A program made the translations under genes and the position numbers. The notes under the pieces were generated by a model. The model was not told the origin of the DNA and did no database searches. It saw nothing but the letters and a program-made list of their open reading frames with translations. Shown piece by piece: positions 27,038 to 36,772 of a DNA stretch of 64,000 nucleotides. Location of the stretch: positions 1-64,000 of the forward strand of contig CALRKB020000024.1 in NCBI GenBank assembly GCA_943367755.1, in the 5' to 3' direction. Numbering within the stretch: the first letter of the stretch is position 1; the number at the start of each line of letters is the position of its first letter. Source of the stretch: PCC-6802 sp943367755. GTDB lineage: Bacteria > Cyanobacteriota > Cyanobacteriia > Pseudanabaenales > Pseudanabaenaceae.

Positions 27038-27913
27038 CTAAACAAGGGCTGGTTTAGCGATCGCTTCTTCTAAGGCTTTGATTTGCTCGCTTAAAGAAGG
27101 GCCGTAAACCTCGCAGGAATTATTAGGGCTTTCAATTACCTTAATGCGATGTAGTTCAGCACCAATTTGGCGGATTGGCTCCGTCAGCATCGTTTGAATA
27201 TAGACGGCGATATTTTCTGCGGTTGGTACAACTCTCGCAAAGTAGGGAATATCTTTATTTAAGAAGGTGTGATCCATTGGTTCAATCACGTAGCGATCGA
27301 TTGCGGCTTGAAACTCTACTAAATCAGCAATCATGCCTGTACGCGGATCGATCTCACCGGAAATCGTGACTTCTAGATGATAGTTATGCCCGTGGCCGTT
27401 AACCCGAGCGCATTTGCCGTAAATTGCCGTGTTTTCTTCTAAACTGAGGCTTTCGGATGCGAGACGATGTGCAGCGGAAAAATGAGTGCTAACTGTCAAA
27501 TGTGCTTGCATGTCTTTACCTTGATAATCTGCCCAAAGCTCGGGATGTTCAAATAGCTGAATGTTCACCAAGGGTAGGTGAGGTGAGAGGCGTTGCCAAA
27601 TTACTCTGGCAATGTTTTCAGTAGTTGGCAGCGTTTGCTCAAACTCAGGCCAGGCTGTGTTGAGATAGCTAAAGTTAAGCTGGGAAACGACCTCCCTCGC
27701 AATAGTGTGCTTGACATCAGATAGGTTCAGAACCATACCGTTAGGATCGATTTCCCCCGCCATTGACACGTAGAGAACATAGTTGTGTCCGTGTCCAGGA
27801 AAATTGGCGCAAGCTCCAAATTGTCCGTCGTTTTCGGTTGCCGAAAGTTCAGGCAGCCAGTACCGATGACTTGCAGAAAACTCTGCACGCCGATGAATTA
27901 CACAACTAGGCAT
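27038..27913 (-). CDS. Tandem 6-pyruvoyl-tetrahydropterin synthase / QueD-like fusion
   Basis: The 291-residue protein contains two complete PTPS domains. Domain 1 (about 1-135) has FSASHR, a catalytic-type Cys in GACANFPGHGHNY, and the zinc His residues. Domain 2 (about 145-285) has FSAAHR and GKCARVNGHGHNYH, then the C-terminal Glu (VIESPNNSCEVY). Normal PTPS/QueD proteins have one domain of about 120-140 residues. The family makes pterin intermediates or 6-carboxytetrahydropterin for queuosine. Both halves keep zinc ligands, so both may be active, or the fusion may stabilise the oligomer. Confidence 0.88.
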   Translation of the reverse strand: MPSCVIHRRAEFSASHRYWLPELSATENDGQFGACANFPGHGHNYVLYVSMAGEIDPNGMVLNLSDVKHTIAREVVSQLNFSYLNTAWPEFEQTLPTTENIARVIWQRLSPHLPLVNIQLFEHPELWADYQGKDMQAHLTVSTHFSAAHRLASESLSLEENTAIYGKCARVNGHGHNYHLEVTISGEIDPRTGMIADLVEFQAAIDRYVIEPMDHTFLNKDIPYFARVVPTAENIAVYIQTMLTEPIRQIGAELHRIKVIESPNNSCEVYGPSLSEQIKALEEAIAKPALV

Positions 27914-28029
27914 TAGATTGTGGGGTAAGGACTATTAGGTTTCCTTTAATAAGTTAGCACTTAGGCAGAAATCCGTTATCTGTTGCAAGTTGTAGTTAGT
28001 AAAATCCCCACCTCATCTGACTCAATAGA

Positions 28030-29034
28030 TTATTTTGACCAACTGTTCAAATCGGGCATAGATTCTCCATCAAGATTAGCCAGGGTGCTAGCATCACCAA
28101 CCACTGATTTGATGCCCTCAAGTGTGGACGCGATCGCTCTGGGGTCCATGAACAATACCTTGCTACTACCACTGCTACCGATCGTCGTACCCATGTCAAT
28201 GTAGTTCTGCGCTAACAGAAATTGCAGGATGGACTGCGCCTCAGGGGTTTCTTTGCTGGCCTGTAGCAAAATCTGTAATGCTTGGGCTGTACCCTGCGAT
28301 CGCAGTACCTTCTCCTGACGCTCTGCCTCTGCTTTGAGAATTCTCGCCTGCTTAACACCTTCGGCCTCTAGGATGGCAGCCTTTTGCGCGGCATCAGCAG
28401 TGAGGAGTTGGGCATCGGCTTGTCCCCTGGCTTTGTTAATTGCAGATTCACGCTCGCCCTCTGAGGTTAAAATTGCCGACCGTTTTTTGCGCTCGGCGGT
28501 CATTTGCAGTTCCATCGATTCTTGCACAGCCTTGGCGGGCAAAATATCGCGCAACTCCACACGGGTAACTTTCACGCCCCAGGGATCGGTGGCTTCATCA
28601 AGATCGCGCAGCAGGATCTCATTAATTTGGCTGCGTGCCGTAAAAGTTTGATCCAGCTCCAGATTGCCAAGCTCAGCCCGAATTTGCGTTAGTACGATAT
28701 TAGTCATGGCTTGACGCAAGTTCTCGACGCGGTACCAGGCTTTTTCCATATCGACGATGCGCCAGTAGATCACGGCATCAGCAGCGATCGAGACGTTATC
28801 CCGAGTAATGCACTGTTGTGGTGGAATATCCAATACCTGCTCTTTGACGGTATTACGATAGGCAACTCGATCCATCACAGGCATGATGAAATTAAGCCCA
28901 GGTGAAAGCTTACGGCTATATTTGCCCAGGGTTTCGATTAGAGCCTCCTCTCCCTGGCTGACCACCTTGATCGAATTCATACCAGCTGCTACGCCAACGG
29001 CTATAAAAGCAATAAAGCTAACAAAAGGATCCAT
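28030..29034 (-). CDS. SPFH/stomatin-like membrane protein (QmcA type)
   Basis: The 334-residue protein has an N-terminal membrane helix (FVSFIAFIAVGVAAGMNSI), the SPFH/band 7 domain (VVSQGEEALIETLGKYSRKL, PQQCITRDNVSIAADAVIYW), and a long Ala/Glu-rich coiled coil (about 185-255). Such proteins build membrane microdomain scaffolds and often regulate FtsH-like proteases. It lies 52 bases downstream of nfeD on the same strand, the usual pairing. Confidence 0.92.
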   Translation of the reverse strand: MDPFVSFIAFIAVGVAAGMNSIKVVSQGEEALIETLGKYSRKLSPGLNFIMPVMDRVAYRNTVKEQVLDIPPQQCITRDNVSIAADAVIYWRIVDMEKAWYRVENLRQAMTNIVLTQIRAELGNLELDQTFTARSQINEILLRDLDEATDPWGVKVTRVELRDILPAKAVQESMELQMTAERKKRSAILTSEGERESAINKARGQADAQLLTADAAQKAAILEAEGVKQARILKAEAERQEKVLRSQGTAQALQILLQASKETPEAQSILQFLLAQNYIDMGTTIGSSGSSKVLFMDPRAIASTLEGIKSVVGDASTLANLDGESMPDLNSWSK

Positions 29035-29086
29035 AATTCTTGCTGCTCCTCAATAACTTAAAATCAGAACTTTACAAACCAGTAAA

Positions 29087-29527
29087 TTACTCATGCTCCG
29101 CCAGCCATTTCTCTGGCACAACAATTAAAGTTGTACCTTGACGGCGCAATACATACACCTTCTGATCCGCAGGAATGGCGATTTTAACATCATCACAACG
29201 AGCTTTCCAGGATACACCCTCATACTTAACGCGCCCGCATTGACCGGCTGGGATCTCTGTGAGAGTGACCCCTTCTACTGCTTCTGCTAGCTTTTTAGAG
29301 TCTATAGGTACAAATCGACGAATAAGCAAGATAAATACTGCGGACAAAGCCATCCATAGAACAATATGAACAGCAGTAAAAGGCACTGCCAGGGCGACAA
29401 GTGCTACTGCTACAGCGCTAAGCCCCATCGCACCAGCAATTAGGAATGTTGGTAAGGGTACGAGCAACTCAAGCAGCAGAAGCCCCAAGCCGATCGCAAA
29501 CCAAATTTGACTAGGCGTCAGGTTCAT
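29087..29527 (-). CDS. NfeD-family membrane protein
   Basis: The 146-residue protein has three or four hydrophobic helices (IWFAIGLGLLLLELLVPLP and on to about residue 68). A C-terminal OB-like beta domain follows, with AGQCGRVKYEGVSWKARC and the end VYVLRRQGTTLIVVP. Short NfeD proteins without the ClpP-like domain pair with stomatin-type partners, and one follows directly. Confidence 0.9.
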   Translation of the reverse strand: MNLTPSQIWFAIGLGLLLLELLVPLPTFLIAGAMGLSAVAVALVALAVPFTAVHIVLWMALSAVFILLIRRFVPIDSKKLAEAVEGVTLTEIPAGQCGRVKYEGVSWKARCDDVKIAIPADQKVYVLRRQGTTLIVVPEKWLAEHE

Positions 29528-29767
29528 AAGTTAGTACATCCCAGATAGACCAATTATAATGGGTCTACCCAACAGCATACTCTGTAAACTTCCTCATAAA
29601 AGGGGAGTGAAAGCCAACTCATACTGAAAGCGATCGCAACATTAAAAATTCCATAGGCTTCTGTTGCGATTACAAGAAATAGCACAGGAAATAAATCCAA
29701 TGATATCTAAAATCACTAAACTGATTGAGAAATAATATAATTTAGTAATTATCATTCCCATGTAGTT

Positions 29768-30001
29768 ATGTCTAACTCAACAACTAAGATCGCATCCTTT
29801 GTTACAGAACGAGCTTTAGCATGGCAAATTGAGGGCAATCGACAGATTCAAAAAGATATTGATGAACTCAAGAAAATGGGTGAACCAATCTATTACTCCA
29901 AGCATGGGAAATTAATTCGTGAAAATGCTGACGGTCGTAAGTTTGAGTATCGACCACTAGCAGATGGCAGCGAAGAATTAATCGTTGAAATAATTGATTA
30001 A
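29768..30001 (+). CDS. Small protein upstream of the zeta-like toxin, putative antitoxin
   Basis: The 77-residue soluble protein has a helical N-terminal half (ERALAWQIEGNRQIQKDIDE) and a charged beta-like C-terminal half. Its stop codon is two bases before the start of the zeta-like gene, the usual arrangement of toxin-antitoxin pairs. It resembles proteins found next to cyanobacterial zeta-family kinases, but I do not recognise a defined fold. The function is inferred from position. Confidence 0.6.
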   Translation: MSNSTTKIASFVTERALAWQIEGNRQIQKDIDELKKMGEPIYYSKHGKLIRENADGRKFEYRPLADGSEELIVEIID

Positions 30002-30003
30002 TA

Positions 30004-30566
30004 ATGCCAGAGCTATATGTTATAGCGGGGGCAAATGGAGCTGGAAAATCAACCCTGTCTCAAAGTATCTTGACTGAAATTCCAATCATTGATCCTGATG
30101 CAATTGCCCGTAAAATCGATCCAATACAACCAGATAGAGTTTCTATTTTAGCCGCTAGAAGAGCTATTTCTCTGACTCAACAATACATTCGCGAATCATG
30201 TAGCTTTGCAGTCGAAACCACACTGGCTGGGAACAATTACCTCAAATTAATGAAATCCGTCAAACAAAAAAGTTGGAATATCAATCTAATTTATGTCGGA
30301 ATAGATAATCCTGAAACGAATATTCGACGAGTGAGAGAAAGAGTTGAACGAGGTGGACACAATGTACCAATTAAAGATATTCGCCGTCGCTACGGACGCA
30401 GCCTGAACAATCTACCTAAAGCGATAGAACTTGCCATATCGTTACAATTTACGATAACTCTGAGCGGCAGTATTTACTAATTGCCACAGTTGAGTGTGGT
30501 GTTATTTCAATGCACGCCGAACGATATCCGAATTGGTGTGTCAGCATCAAGAATTTATTTATGTAA
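30004..30566 (+). pseudogene. Zeta-toxin-like P-loop kinase gene with a one-base frameshift
   Basis: The N-terminal part carries VIAGANGAGKSTLSQ (Walker A), the SFAVETTLAG strand and RVRERVERGGHNVP. These are typical of cyanobacterial zeta-family kinases, whose relatives phosphorylate UDP-N-acetylglucosamine. The frame runs to a stop at 30480 (158 residues). The natural ending (IVTIYDNSERQYLLIATVEC and on to NLFM) is encoded in another frame from about 30438 to the TAA at 30566. Restoring one base between 30435 and 30436 would give LADIVTIYDNS. I read this as a single-base deletion; a sequencing error is the alternative. Confidence 0.75.
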
Positions 30567-30599
30567 TAACTATGTAAGCTAATTAATTGTCAAGTGGCA

Positions 30600-30616
30600 G
30601 CCATTTCTAAAATGGC
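30600..30616. other. Perfect short hairpin after the zeta-like gene
   Basis: GCCATTT-CTA-AAATGGC forms a 7-bp stem. There is no T-run on the plus side, so it is only a weak terminator candidate. Confidence 0.35.
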
Positions 30617-30742
30617 GATCGCTTTGTATCTCGATCAGAGAATCACTAGCAAATTAAATTTTTCGGTAAGGCAAAATTTTTCAGCCATTGGCTCGTAGAA
30701 TTAACCTGATACACATTTAGACAGATCGTCAGGAGATCTCCG

Positions 30743-31048
30743 ATGCCTGTTGCAGTTGGAGTAATAGAAACAAATGGCTTTCCGGCAGTGCTAGCGGCCT
30801 CAGATGCCATGGTCAAAGGCGGTAAGGTAACGCTCGTGCATTTTAGCTTGGCCGAGAGTGCTCGCTTTATTGTGGCAATTCGCGGGAGTGTCTCGGAGGT
30901 TAAACCAGCTATGGAAGCGGGCATTGAAGCGGGTAATAAGGTTCATGGTGGAGAGGTAGTTACTCACTACATTGTGCCCAACCCTCCCGAAAACGTTGTG
31001 GGCATTTTACCCCTTGACTATACGGATGTGGACGCCCCATTTCGCTAG
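30743..31048 (+). CDS. ccmK3: Carboxysome shell hexamer protein, CcmK3-like
   Basis: The 101-residue BMC-domain protein begins VAVGVIETNGFPAVLAASDAMVK and has the pore-region sequence ESARF. It ends in NPPENVVGILPLDYTDVDAPFR. The first gene of a two-gene satellite locus away from the main ccm operon is usually ccmK3. It ends 119 bases before the ccmK4-like gene. The ATG follows AGGAGATCTCCG. Confidence 0.88.
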   Translation: MPVAVGVIETNGFPAVLAASDAMVKGGKVTLVHFSLAESARFIVAIRGSVSEVKPAMEAGIEAGNKVHGGEVVTHYIVPNPPENVVGILPLDYTDVDAPFR

Positions 31049-31167
31049 ATTAGACTGAGTCAGCAAGTTAACATTTAGGTCTTGTTTTGCTAACAAGTAG
31101 CTAAAACTCATACAATTAAGTCCCAGTAATTGCAGAATTTATCACCACAGGAAGGAGATTTATAAAA

Positions 31168-31515
31168 ATGGCACAGCAGGCAGTTGGCGCACTGGAAACA
31201 AAGGGTTTTCCAGGGGTTTTGGCGGCAGCAGATGCTATGGTAAAAGCCGGTCGGGTAACTTTAGTCGGTTATCTTAGATGTGGTAGCGCCAGGTTTTGCG
31301 TCATGATTCGAGGCGATGTGTCGGAAGTAAAAGCCTCAATGGACGCGGGCATAGTTGCAGCAGAAACTGCCTATGGTGGAGTATTGGAGACGTGGGTAAT
31401 TATTCCTCGTCCCCATGAAAATGTTGTGGCAGTTCTGCCGATCGATTTCACGGCTGAAGTAGAGTTATATCGTCAGGCAGCAGAAGGCATGAGGCTACCA
31501 GGTAGATCGTCATAA
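31168..31515 (+). CDS. ccmK4: Carboxysome shell hexamer protein, CcmK4-like
   Basis: The 115-residue BMC protein begins AQQAVGALETKGFPGVLAAADAMVKAGRVTLVGY, has pore sequence CGSARF, and ends RPHENVVAVLPIDFTAEVE plus the CcmK4-like tail RQAAEGMRLPGR. In other cyanobacteria CcmK3 and CcmK4 form mixed hexamers that modulate shell permeability. The ribosome-binding site GGAAGGAGA is strong. Confidence 0.9.
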   Translation: MAQQAVGALETKGFPGVLAAADAMVKAGRVTLVGYLRCGSARFCVMIRGDVSEVKASMDAGIVAAETAYGGVLETWVIIPRPHENVVAVLPIDFTAEVELYRQAAEGMRLPGRSS

Positions 31516-31556
31516 TGCTCAAGTAATTTTAAGAGTAATTCAACTGCATCTAGCTT

Positions 31557-32675
31557 GTGGCAAATAACAAAGAACTAATCTGGCGCTATCTCAGACGTGG
31601 TTTGATTGCCCTACTAGTAATCTACCTCGTTTATTCGCTCAGGCAGACTGTGCAGTTAATGCTGATCAGTTTGTTTTTTGCGGCGGCAATCTCTCCCCTT
31701 GTAGAAACGATGGAGAGATATGGCATCCGCCGAGGCGCAGCGATCGCGATTATCTACTTTGTCTTATTACTGGTGTTGGTGCTAACGGTAGCACCTGCAC
31801 CAAGAATTTTGGTGGAACTTGGTCAGTTTTTCACCAACTTGCCCGAGCTGGTAAAGCAGATTCCGATGCCAACACAGCCATTCTTAAATATCGATCCGCA
31901 GCGGCTTAACGAGCTAATCCAACCTAAGGTAATTTTGGATAACGTCCAAGCCTTTGGGCAAGGGTTGGCTAGTCAGACTTTCAACTTCACGCTTAGCTTG
32001 GTGAATGCACTTGGGATAACTTTGCTCAGTATGTTGATCACCGGCTACATGGTGGTTAATGCTAAAGAGCTATTACGTAAAGTGCTGAGGCCTTTTTCCC
32101 CAGAGGTGCGTGCCGAAGTCTATACATTAATTCCTCCGATTACTCGCTGCTTGGGTGCTTATGTGGTGGGACGCATTGGTACGTCTGCCTTATTGGGATT
32201 TTGTACATTTCTGACACTGGAGTTTTTAAAGGTGCCATTTGCAGGGGCACTTGGCTTACTAGTGGCGGTTGCTAACCTGATCCCTTTTGTCGGGCCAATC
32301 TTGGGTTTAATTCCCATGGTAATTGCGGCGTGGGGTCTGGGGGGCTGGGTGGTATTTGCCGTTCTTGCTATATCTTTTACATTGCAGCAGATTGAGGCAT
32401 TTGTCTTGCAACCGTGGCTGGTGGGGCCATATCTCAATCTGGACCCATTTGAGTTATTGCTTTCGATCATCGTCGGTGCGGAACTGATGGGTGTGGTTGG
32501 GGCATTAATTGCGCCTCCAGTGGCTGGAGTTGGCCGCATTATTTTCAACCATTTCTATGGACATAAATTTATGCCTGAGGAACCAGCAGATTTAGCTGTA
32601 AAAGCTCTACCACTAGATCGTAGTGATAAGGATAGGGTAGATAGGGTAGACAGAGCAGATAGGGCAGACACATAG
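31557..32675 (+). CDS. AI-2E family transporter (PerM/TqsA-like)
   Basis: The 372-residue protein has about eight membrane helices and the family motif NLIPFVGPILGLIPMVIAAW, followed by IEAFVLQPWLVGPYLNLDPFELLLSII. The GTG start at 31557 lies 41 bases after ccmK4, so it may be read through. The substrate is unknown; members export autoinducer-2 or work as Na+/H+ antiporters. The C-terminus has a short Asp/Arg repeat (DRVDRVDRADRAD) from a 9-bp tandem repeat that may vary in length. Confidence 0.88.
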   Translation: MANNKELIWRYLRRGLIALLVIYLVYSLRQTVQLMLISLFFAAAISPLVETMERYGIRRGAAIAIIYFVLLLVLVLTVAPAPRILVELGQFFTNLPELVKQIPMPTQPFLNIDPQRLNELIQPKVILDNVQAFGQGLASQTFNFTLSLVNALGITLLSMLITGYMVVNAKELLRKVLRPFSPEVRAEVYTLIPPITRCLGAYVVGRIGTSALLGFCTFLTLEFLKVPFAGALGLLVAVANLIPFVGPILGLIPMVIAAWGLGGWVVFAVLAISFTLQQIEAFVLQPWLVGPYLNLDPFELLLSIIVGAELMGVVGALIAPPVAGVGRIIFNHFYGHKFMPEEPADLAVKALPLDRSDKDRVDRVDRADRADT

Positions 32676-32708
32676 GTTTGTCCATACAGCGATCGCCAAA
32701 TAGCGAAA

Positions 32709-34013
32709 TCAAGAGTTCCCTAGTGCTAAGTCCAGGCTACGTTGAGCATCTGCCAAGGCTTCGGCAGGCGTGCTCTTTTGCAACAAAGTTGCTTCGATCG
32801 CGCGACCAACACTTTCAGAAATACGCGGATAGTCGGGCGAAAGTGGGCGTGATTTTGCCGATCGCATTTGCTTGAGAAAGACCTCAACCATAGGTTGCTG
32901 CTTAATATATGCTGCATAGGCAGAACTGCGCTGCGAGTCTAAGTTGATCGGTAAATAACCCGTCTGCTTAGCCCATTCCGTTTGGAATTCTTCACTGATC
33001 ACAAATTCCGCAAATTTCCAGGCAGCAGCTTCTCGTGCAGGCGTACTTTTAAACAGAAATAGATTCTCACCACCAATTGTGGTAGCAGGATAGCGATCTT
33101 GAGGAATTGGCATCACATCAAAGTCGATTTTTTTCTGAGTCATAAAGCGCAATGCCCACGAGCCACTAATTTGCATTGCCACCTTACCCGACACAAAATT
33201 ATCTTCTTCGTAACCGCGCTCTGGCTGAGACAGGAGTGCCGAGTCATTTTTGATTAAATCTTGCCATAGTTGCAGGGCGGCTTGGGCTTCGGGTGTAGCT
33301 AATTGTGGTCGGTTGTCTTTAATCAGTTTGCCCCCCGCACTCCAAAGAAACGGAGACCAAATAAATACGGTAAATTCGCCTTTGCCCAGTGGTAGGAAGA
33401 TGCCGCGTTGGTCAATGCGTCCATCACCATCTTGATCTATGGTTAACTTCTGCGCCACCTGACGTAGTTCTGCCCAGGTTTGGGGTAATTTCTCGATGCC
33501 TGCGGCTTTAAACAGACTGGGACGATAAAAAATACCAATATTGTTGGTGGCAAATGGAACTGACCAGATGCGATCTCGCCACTGCATTGTGGGTAAAAGA
33601 GCTGGATCGATGCGATCGCGCAGGGGAGATTTGGCCAACAGATCGTCCAAGGGGCGCAATGCATCGAGTTCCACCAGGCGTCCCGTTAAGGTGGATGTGT
33701 ACCAAAGCAAATCCGGTGCTGCATTACCCACCACTGCCGATAGGATCTTGGGAATTTGCTGATCGCTTTGCCCCGCATATATAGACTCAACCAAGATATC
33801 GTTCTGGCTGCGATTAAACTTATCGACTAATTTCTGGAGTACCTCGCGATTGGTAGGAGGGTTAATGCCTTGCCAAAATGTAATGTGGGTTTTGCCGTCG
33901 CTGGGGCCGAAAGCAAACCGAGAATCGCTGCCACAACTAACCATACCTAAGCTCAAGCTTAGTAAAAGTACCAATATTCCTACTTTCTGCCAGAACTTTA
34001 TGATCATCAGCAC
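32709..34013 (-). CDS. ABC transporter solute-binding lipoprotein, family 1 (sugar type)
   Basis: The 434-residue protein has a lipoprotein signal (hydrophobic core LVLLLSLSLGMVSC with lipobox GMVSC, Cys about 27). The family 1 solute-binding fold follows, with ITFWQGINPPTNREVLQKLV, SVPFATNNIGIFYRPSLFKAAG and a GEFTVFIWSPFLWSAGG segment. Such proteins deliver sugars or glycerol-3-phosphate-like substrates. No permease or ATPase gene is adjacent, so its transporter is elsewhere. Confidence 0.88.
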   Translation of the reverse strand: MLMIIKFWQKVGILVLLLSLSLGMVSCGSDSRFAFGPSDGKTHITFWQGINPPTNREVLQKLVDKFNRSQNDILVESIYAGQSDQQIPKILSAVVGNAAPDLLWYTSTLTGRLVELDALRPLDDLLAKSPLRDRIDPALLPTMQWRDRIWSVPFATNNIGIFYRPSLFKAAGIEKLPQTWAELRQVAQKLTIDQDGDGRIDQRGIFLPLGKGEFTVFIWSPFLWSAGGKLIKDNRPQLATPEAQAALQLWQDLIKNDSALLSQPERGYEEDNFVSGKVAMQISGSWALRFMTQKKIDFDVMPIPQDRYPATTIGGENLFLFKSTPAREAAAWKFAEFVISEEFQTEWAKQTGYLPINLDSQRSSAYAAYIKQQPMVEVFLKQMRSAKSRPLSPDYPRISESVGRAIEATLLQKSTPAEALADAQRSLDLALGNS

Positions 34014-34209
34014 TCATTTTTAGCCATTATGACTGTATACCAGCTTCGCTAAAATCGTAGCATTGAGGACTTATGTCATTATTAGGGCTTATGGATCGCC
34101 AACCAAGAACTCAAGTTTTTGCGGCAAAGCTAAAGTCATTTAAAGATGACTAAACAGCAACTCAAAACAAATTGTTTCAAAGGTTTGAGCTTTTGCGTAA
34201 ATCCTAATT

Positions 34210-35970
34210 ATGAGAGATGCGAAGCGAAATATGCCAACTTCAAAGATCGCCAGATGGCTACTGCTGATGCTGGCCGCTAGCGGTGTAGCTGGCTTTATCT
34301 TAGTTCTGCGGTTGTTGGGCTGGCTGCAAACCTGGGAGTTGAGCATGTTCGATCGCTTTATCAGTCTGCGCCCACCAGTACCCAGAGACGATCGCATTCT
34401 AATTGTCGGAGTTAATGAGTCAGACCTGCGCAAACTCGGTAAATGGCCAATCTCTGATGCGGTGCTAGCCCAGGCATTAACTAATCTCAAAAAATCTCAA
34501 CCCCGCGCCATTGGCCTAGATATCTTTCGCGATCTACCCGTAGAACCAGGTCATGCAGCACTCCAAACCGTATTTCAAAACACTCCCAATCTGATTGGAG
34601 TAGAAAAAAAGGTAAGTGATATGTATAGCGCTGCTGTTGCGCCGCCGCCGATCTTGCAAAAGTTAGGGCAGGTTGGCTTGGCCGATGCCGTGCTCGATCC
34701 CGATGGCAGACAGCGCCGTAGTCTACTTTATCTCACGGACGCTGATAGTTCGTTCCATGAGAGTTTAGGATTGAAGCTAGCTCTCATCTATCTGTCGGCA
34801 AGTGATATCCTCCCTGAGGCGGGAGCGAATAACGAACTAAAGCTCAAACAGACTATATTCAGACGCTTTCAAGCCCTTGATGGTGGTTATGTGCAAGCAG
34901 ATGATGGTGGATATCAAATCTTGCTCAACTGGCGTGGACCTTCGGGTAGTTTTGCTACTGTCTCACTCTTAGACGTACTGCAAGATCGGGTATCGCCGCA
35001 GTTAATCCGCGATCGCATCGTGTTAATCGGCCATAACGCCGCCAGTATCAAAGATTTTGTCCTCACACCCTATAGTGTTGCCTCAGATCGCACTACACCA
35101 GAGAATATGACTGGCGTGGAAGTACAGGCAAACTTAACCAGTCATATTGTCAGTGCCGTTCTCGATCGTCGCGCAGCAATTCAGGTTTGGGATGAATGGC
35201 TGGAATGGTTGTGGATTTTGGGATGGGCCACTATCGGTGCAGTATTAAGCTGGAACCTGCGATCTGTCCATGCGATCGCCCTATTTGGATCGTTAACTGG
35301 AGTGGGACTAACCGCTAGTTGCTTTCTCGCCTTATTGGCGGGGTGGTGGATACCTGTCGTGCCTTCCGGTATGGCTTTACTGGTTACCATTGTCGCGATC
35401 GTGGCTTACAAAAATCAATCCCTCAACCATGCCAATAAACAGTTGCAGCAGTTAGCTATGGTTGATAGCCTGACGCAGTTAGCTAATCGTCGTCATTTTG
35501 ATGAGTTTTTATGGCAACAGTGGCAACATATGTCACGCCAAAGCGATAAACTACCGCTTTCGCTTATTCTCTGTGATATAGATTTCTTTAAAGCTTATAA
35601 CGATACCTACGGTCATCAGTCTGGAGATACTTGCATCAAAGCAGTTACCCTGGCAATCAAAAACGTATTGCAGCGCTCCACGGACTTAGCATGCCGCTAT
35701 GGAGGTGAAGAGTTCGCGATCGTTCTCCCTAATACCGATAGCGAAGGAGCAATAAAGATCGCCGAGAAAATTAGAGCTGAGCTAAAGGCGCTGGCCATTC
35801 CGCACGAGAGTTCTAGCATTAATAAATACGTCACAGTCAGCATGGGGGTATCAACGACTATTCCTCAACCTCAAATATCACCTGCATCACTAATTGCTGC
35901 TACCGATCGCTTGCTTTACAAAGCGAAACAACTAGGTCGTGATTGTTTCGTGATCGACACCTTAGAATAA
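34210..35970 (+). CDS. CHASE2-domain diguanylate cyclase
   Basis: The 586-residue protein has an N-terminal membrane helix, an extracytoplasmic CHASE2 sensor domain (about 45-310), and two or three C-terminal membrane helices (about 333-400). A GGDEF domain follows, with LCDIDFFKAYNDTYGHQSGD and the active-site motif YGGEEFAIVLP. It should make cyclic di-GMP in response to an external signal. No EAL domain is present. The DUF928 gene follows after 25 bases. Confidence 0.92.
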   Translation: MRDAKRNMPTSKIARWLLLMLAASGVAGFILVLRLLGWLQTWELSMFDRFISLRPPVPRDDRILIVGVNESDLRKLGKWPISDAVLAQALTNLKKSQPRAIGLDIFRDLPVEPGHAALQTVFQNTPNLIGVEKKVSDMYSAAVAPPPILQKLGQVGLADAVLDPDGRQRRSLLYLTDADSSFHESLGLKLALIYLSASDILPEAGANNELKLKQTIFRRFQALDGGYVQADDGGYQILLNWRGPSGSFATVSLLDVLQDRVSPQLIRDRIVLIGHNAASIKDFVLTPYSVASDRTTPENMTGVEVQANLTSHIVSAVLDRRAAIQVWDEWLEWLWILGWATIGAVLSWNLRSVHAIALFGSLTGVGLTASCFLALLAGWWIPVVPSGMALLVTIVAIVAYKNQSLNHANKQLQQLAMVDSLTQLANRRHFDEFLWQQWQHMSRQSDKLPLSLILCDIDFFKAYNDTYGHQSGDTCIKAVTLAIKNVLQRSTDLACRYGGEEFAIVLPNTDSEGAIKIAEKIRAELKALAIPHESSSINKYVTVSMGVSTTIPQPQISPASLIAATDRLLYKAKQLGRDCFVIDTLE

Positions 35971-35995
35971 GAGCTATGCCCAAGGTTCTCCTACT

Positions 35996-36769
35996 ATGTT
36001 CGCTAACCACCAACCAGCAAAACAGCTAATCCCAAAGGCGATCGCTACAATCGCAGGCACTAGCACATTGTTATTGCTGCAAGCCTCTCTGCCAAATTTC
36101 CCTCTGACTCAATTACCAGGTTTATCGCCCTTTAACGCTCTGTTAACTTCTGAGGCGATCGCCTCGTCACGACGACGCATTACCTATGTACCACCCAATT
36201 ATGGGTCACCCAGGCGAACTACCAGCAATGCCTCACGGGGCTGTGATAATTTAGCCGAGTTCTCTCTCTATTTGCTAGCTCCCAAAGATCATGTAGGTGT
36301 GACAACATTAGATCGTCCCTCATTTTTTTGGTATATCTCAGCCGCATCTGAAGTGCCTGTAGAATTTGCACTGGTAGAAGAGGGAGTGCCGAAGCCTTTG
36401 TGGAAACAGAAATTGAATGTACAAAAAGCAGGTGTAATGAGGATTACCATCCCACAGGATGCGCCACCACTATTAGCGGGTCGAGACTATAAATGGTCAG
36501 TGAGATCGATCTGCAATCCGATTTCACCTTCCGCTGCACCACCTCACATTAGTTGGATTCGGAGAGTTCCATTGGCAGCAGAATTACAACATCAATTAAG
36601 AGAATCCACTTCAGAGCGCGATCGCGCGTTCCTATATGCCAAAGCGGGTATATGGTATGACGCCGTTGCTACGACCATCCAATCAACTGGAGATCGCGGT
36701 CAGCCTAGTCAAGTTACCCTGACAGCCGAACTGCGATCTCTGCTCGCTCAAGTAGGGCTATCACAATAG
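35996..36769 (+). CDS. DUF928 secreted protein
   Basis: The 257-residue protein has an N-terminal signal-like hydrophobic segment (about 13-30). The DUF928 domain follows, including CDNLAEFSLYLLAPKDHVG, RPSFFWYISA and the Arg/Asp-rich end ERDRAFLYAKAGIWYDAV. DUF928 proteins are typical of cyanobacteria and often lie next to CHASE2 proteins, as here. The function is unknown. Probably co-transcribed with the upstream cyclase. Confidence 0.8.
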   Translation: MFANHQPAKQLIPKAIATIAGTSTLLLLQASLPNFPLTQLPGLSPFNALLTSEAIASSRRRITYVPPNYGSPRRTTSNASRGCDNLAEFSLYLLAPKDHVGVTTLDRPSFFWYISAASEVPVEFALVEEGVPKPLWKQKLNVQKAGVMRITIPQDAPPLLAGRDYKWSVRSICNPISPSAAPPHISWIRRVPLAAELQHQLRESTSERDRAFLYAKAGIWYDAVATTIQSTGDRGQPSQVTLTAELRSLLAQVGLSQ

Positions 36770-36772
36770 CCT

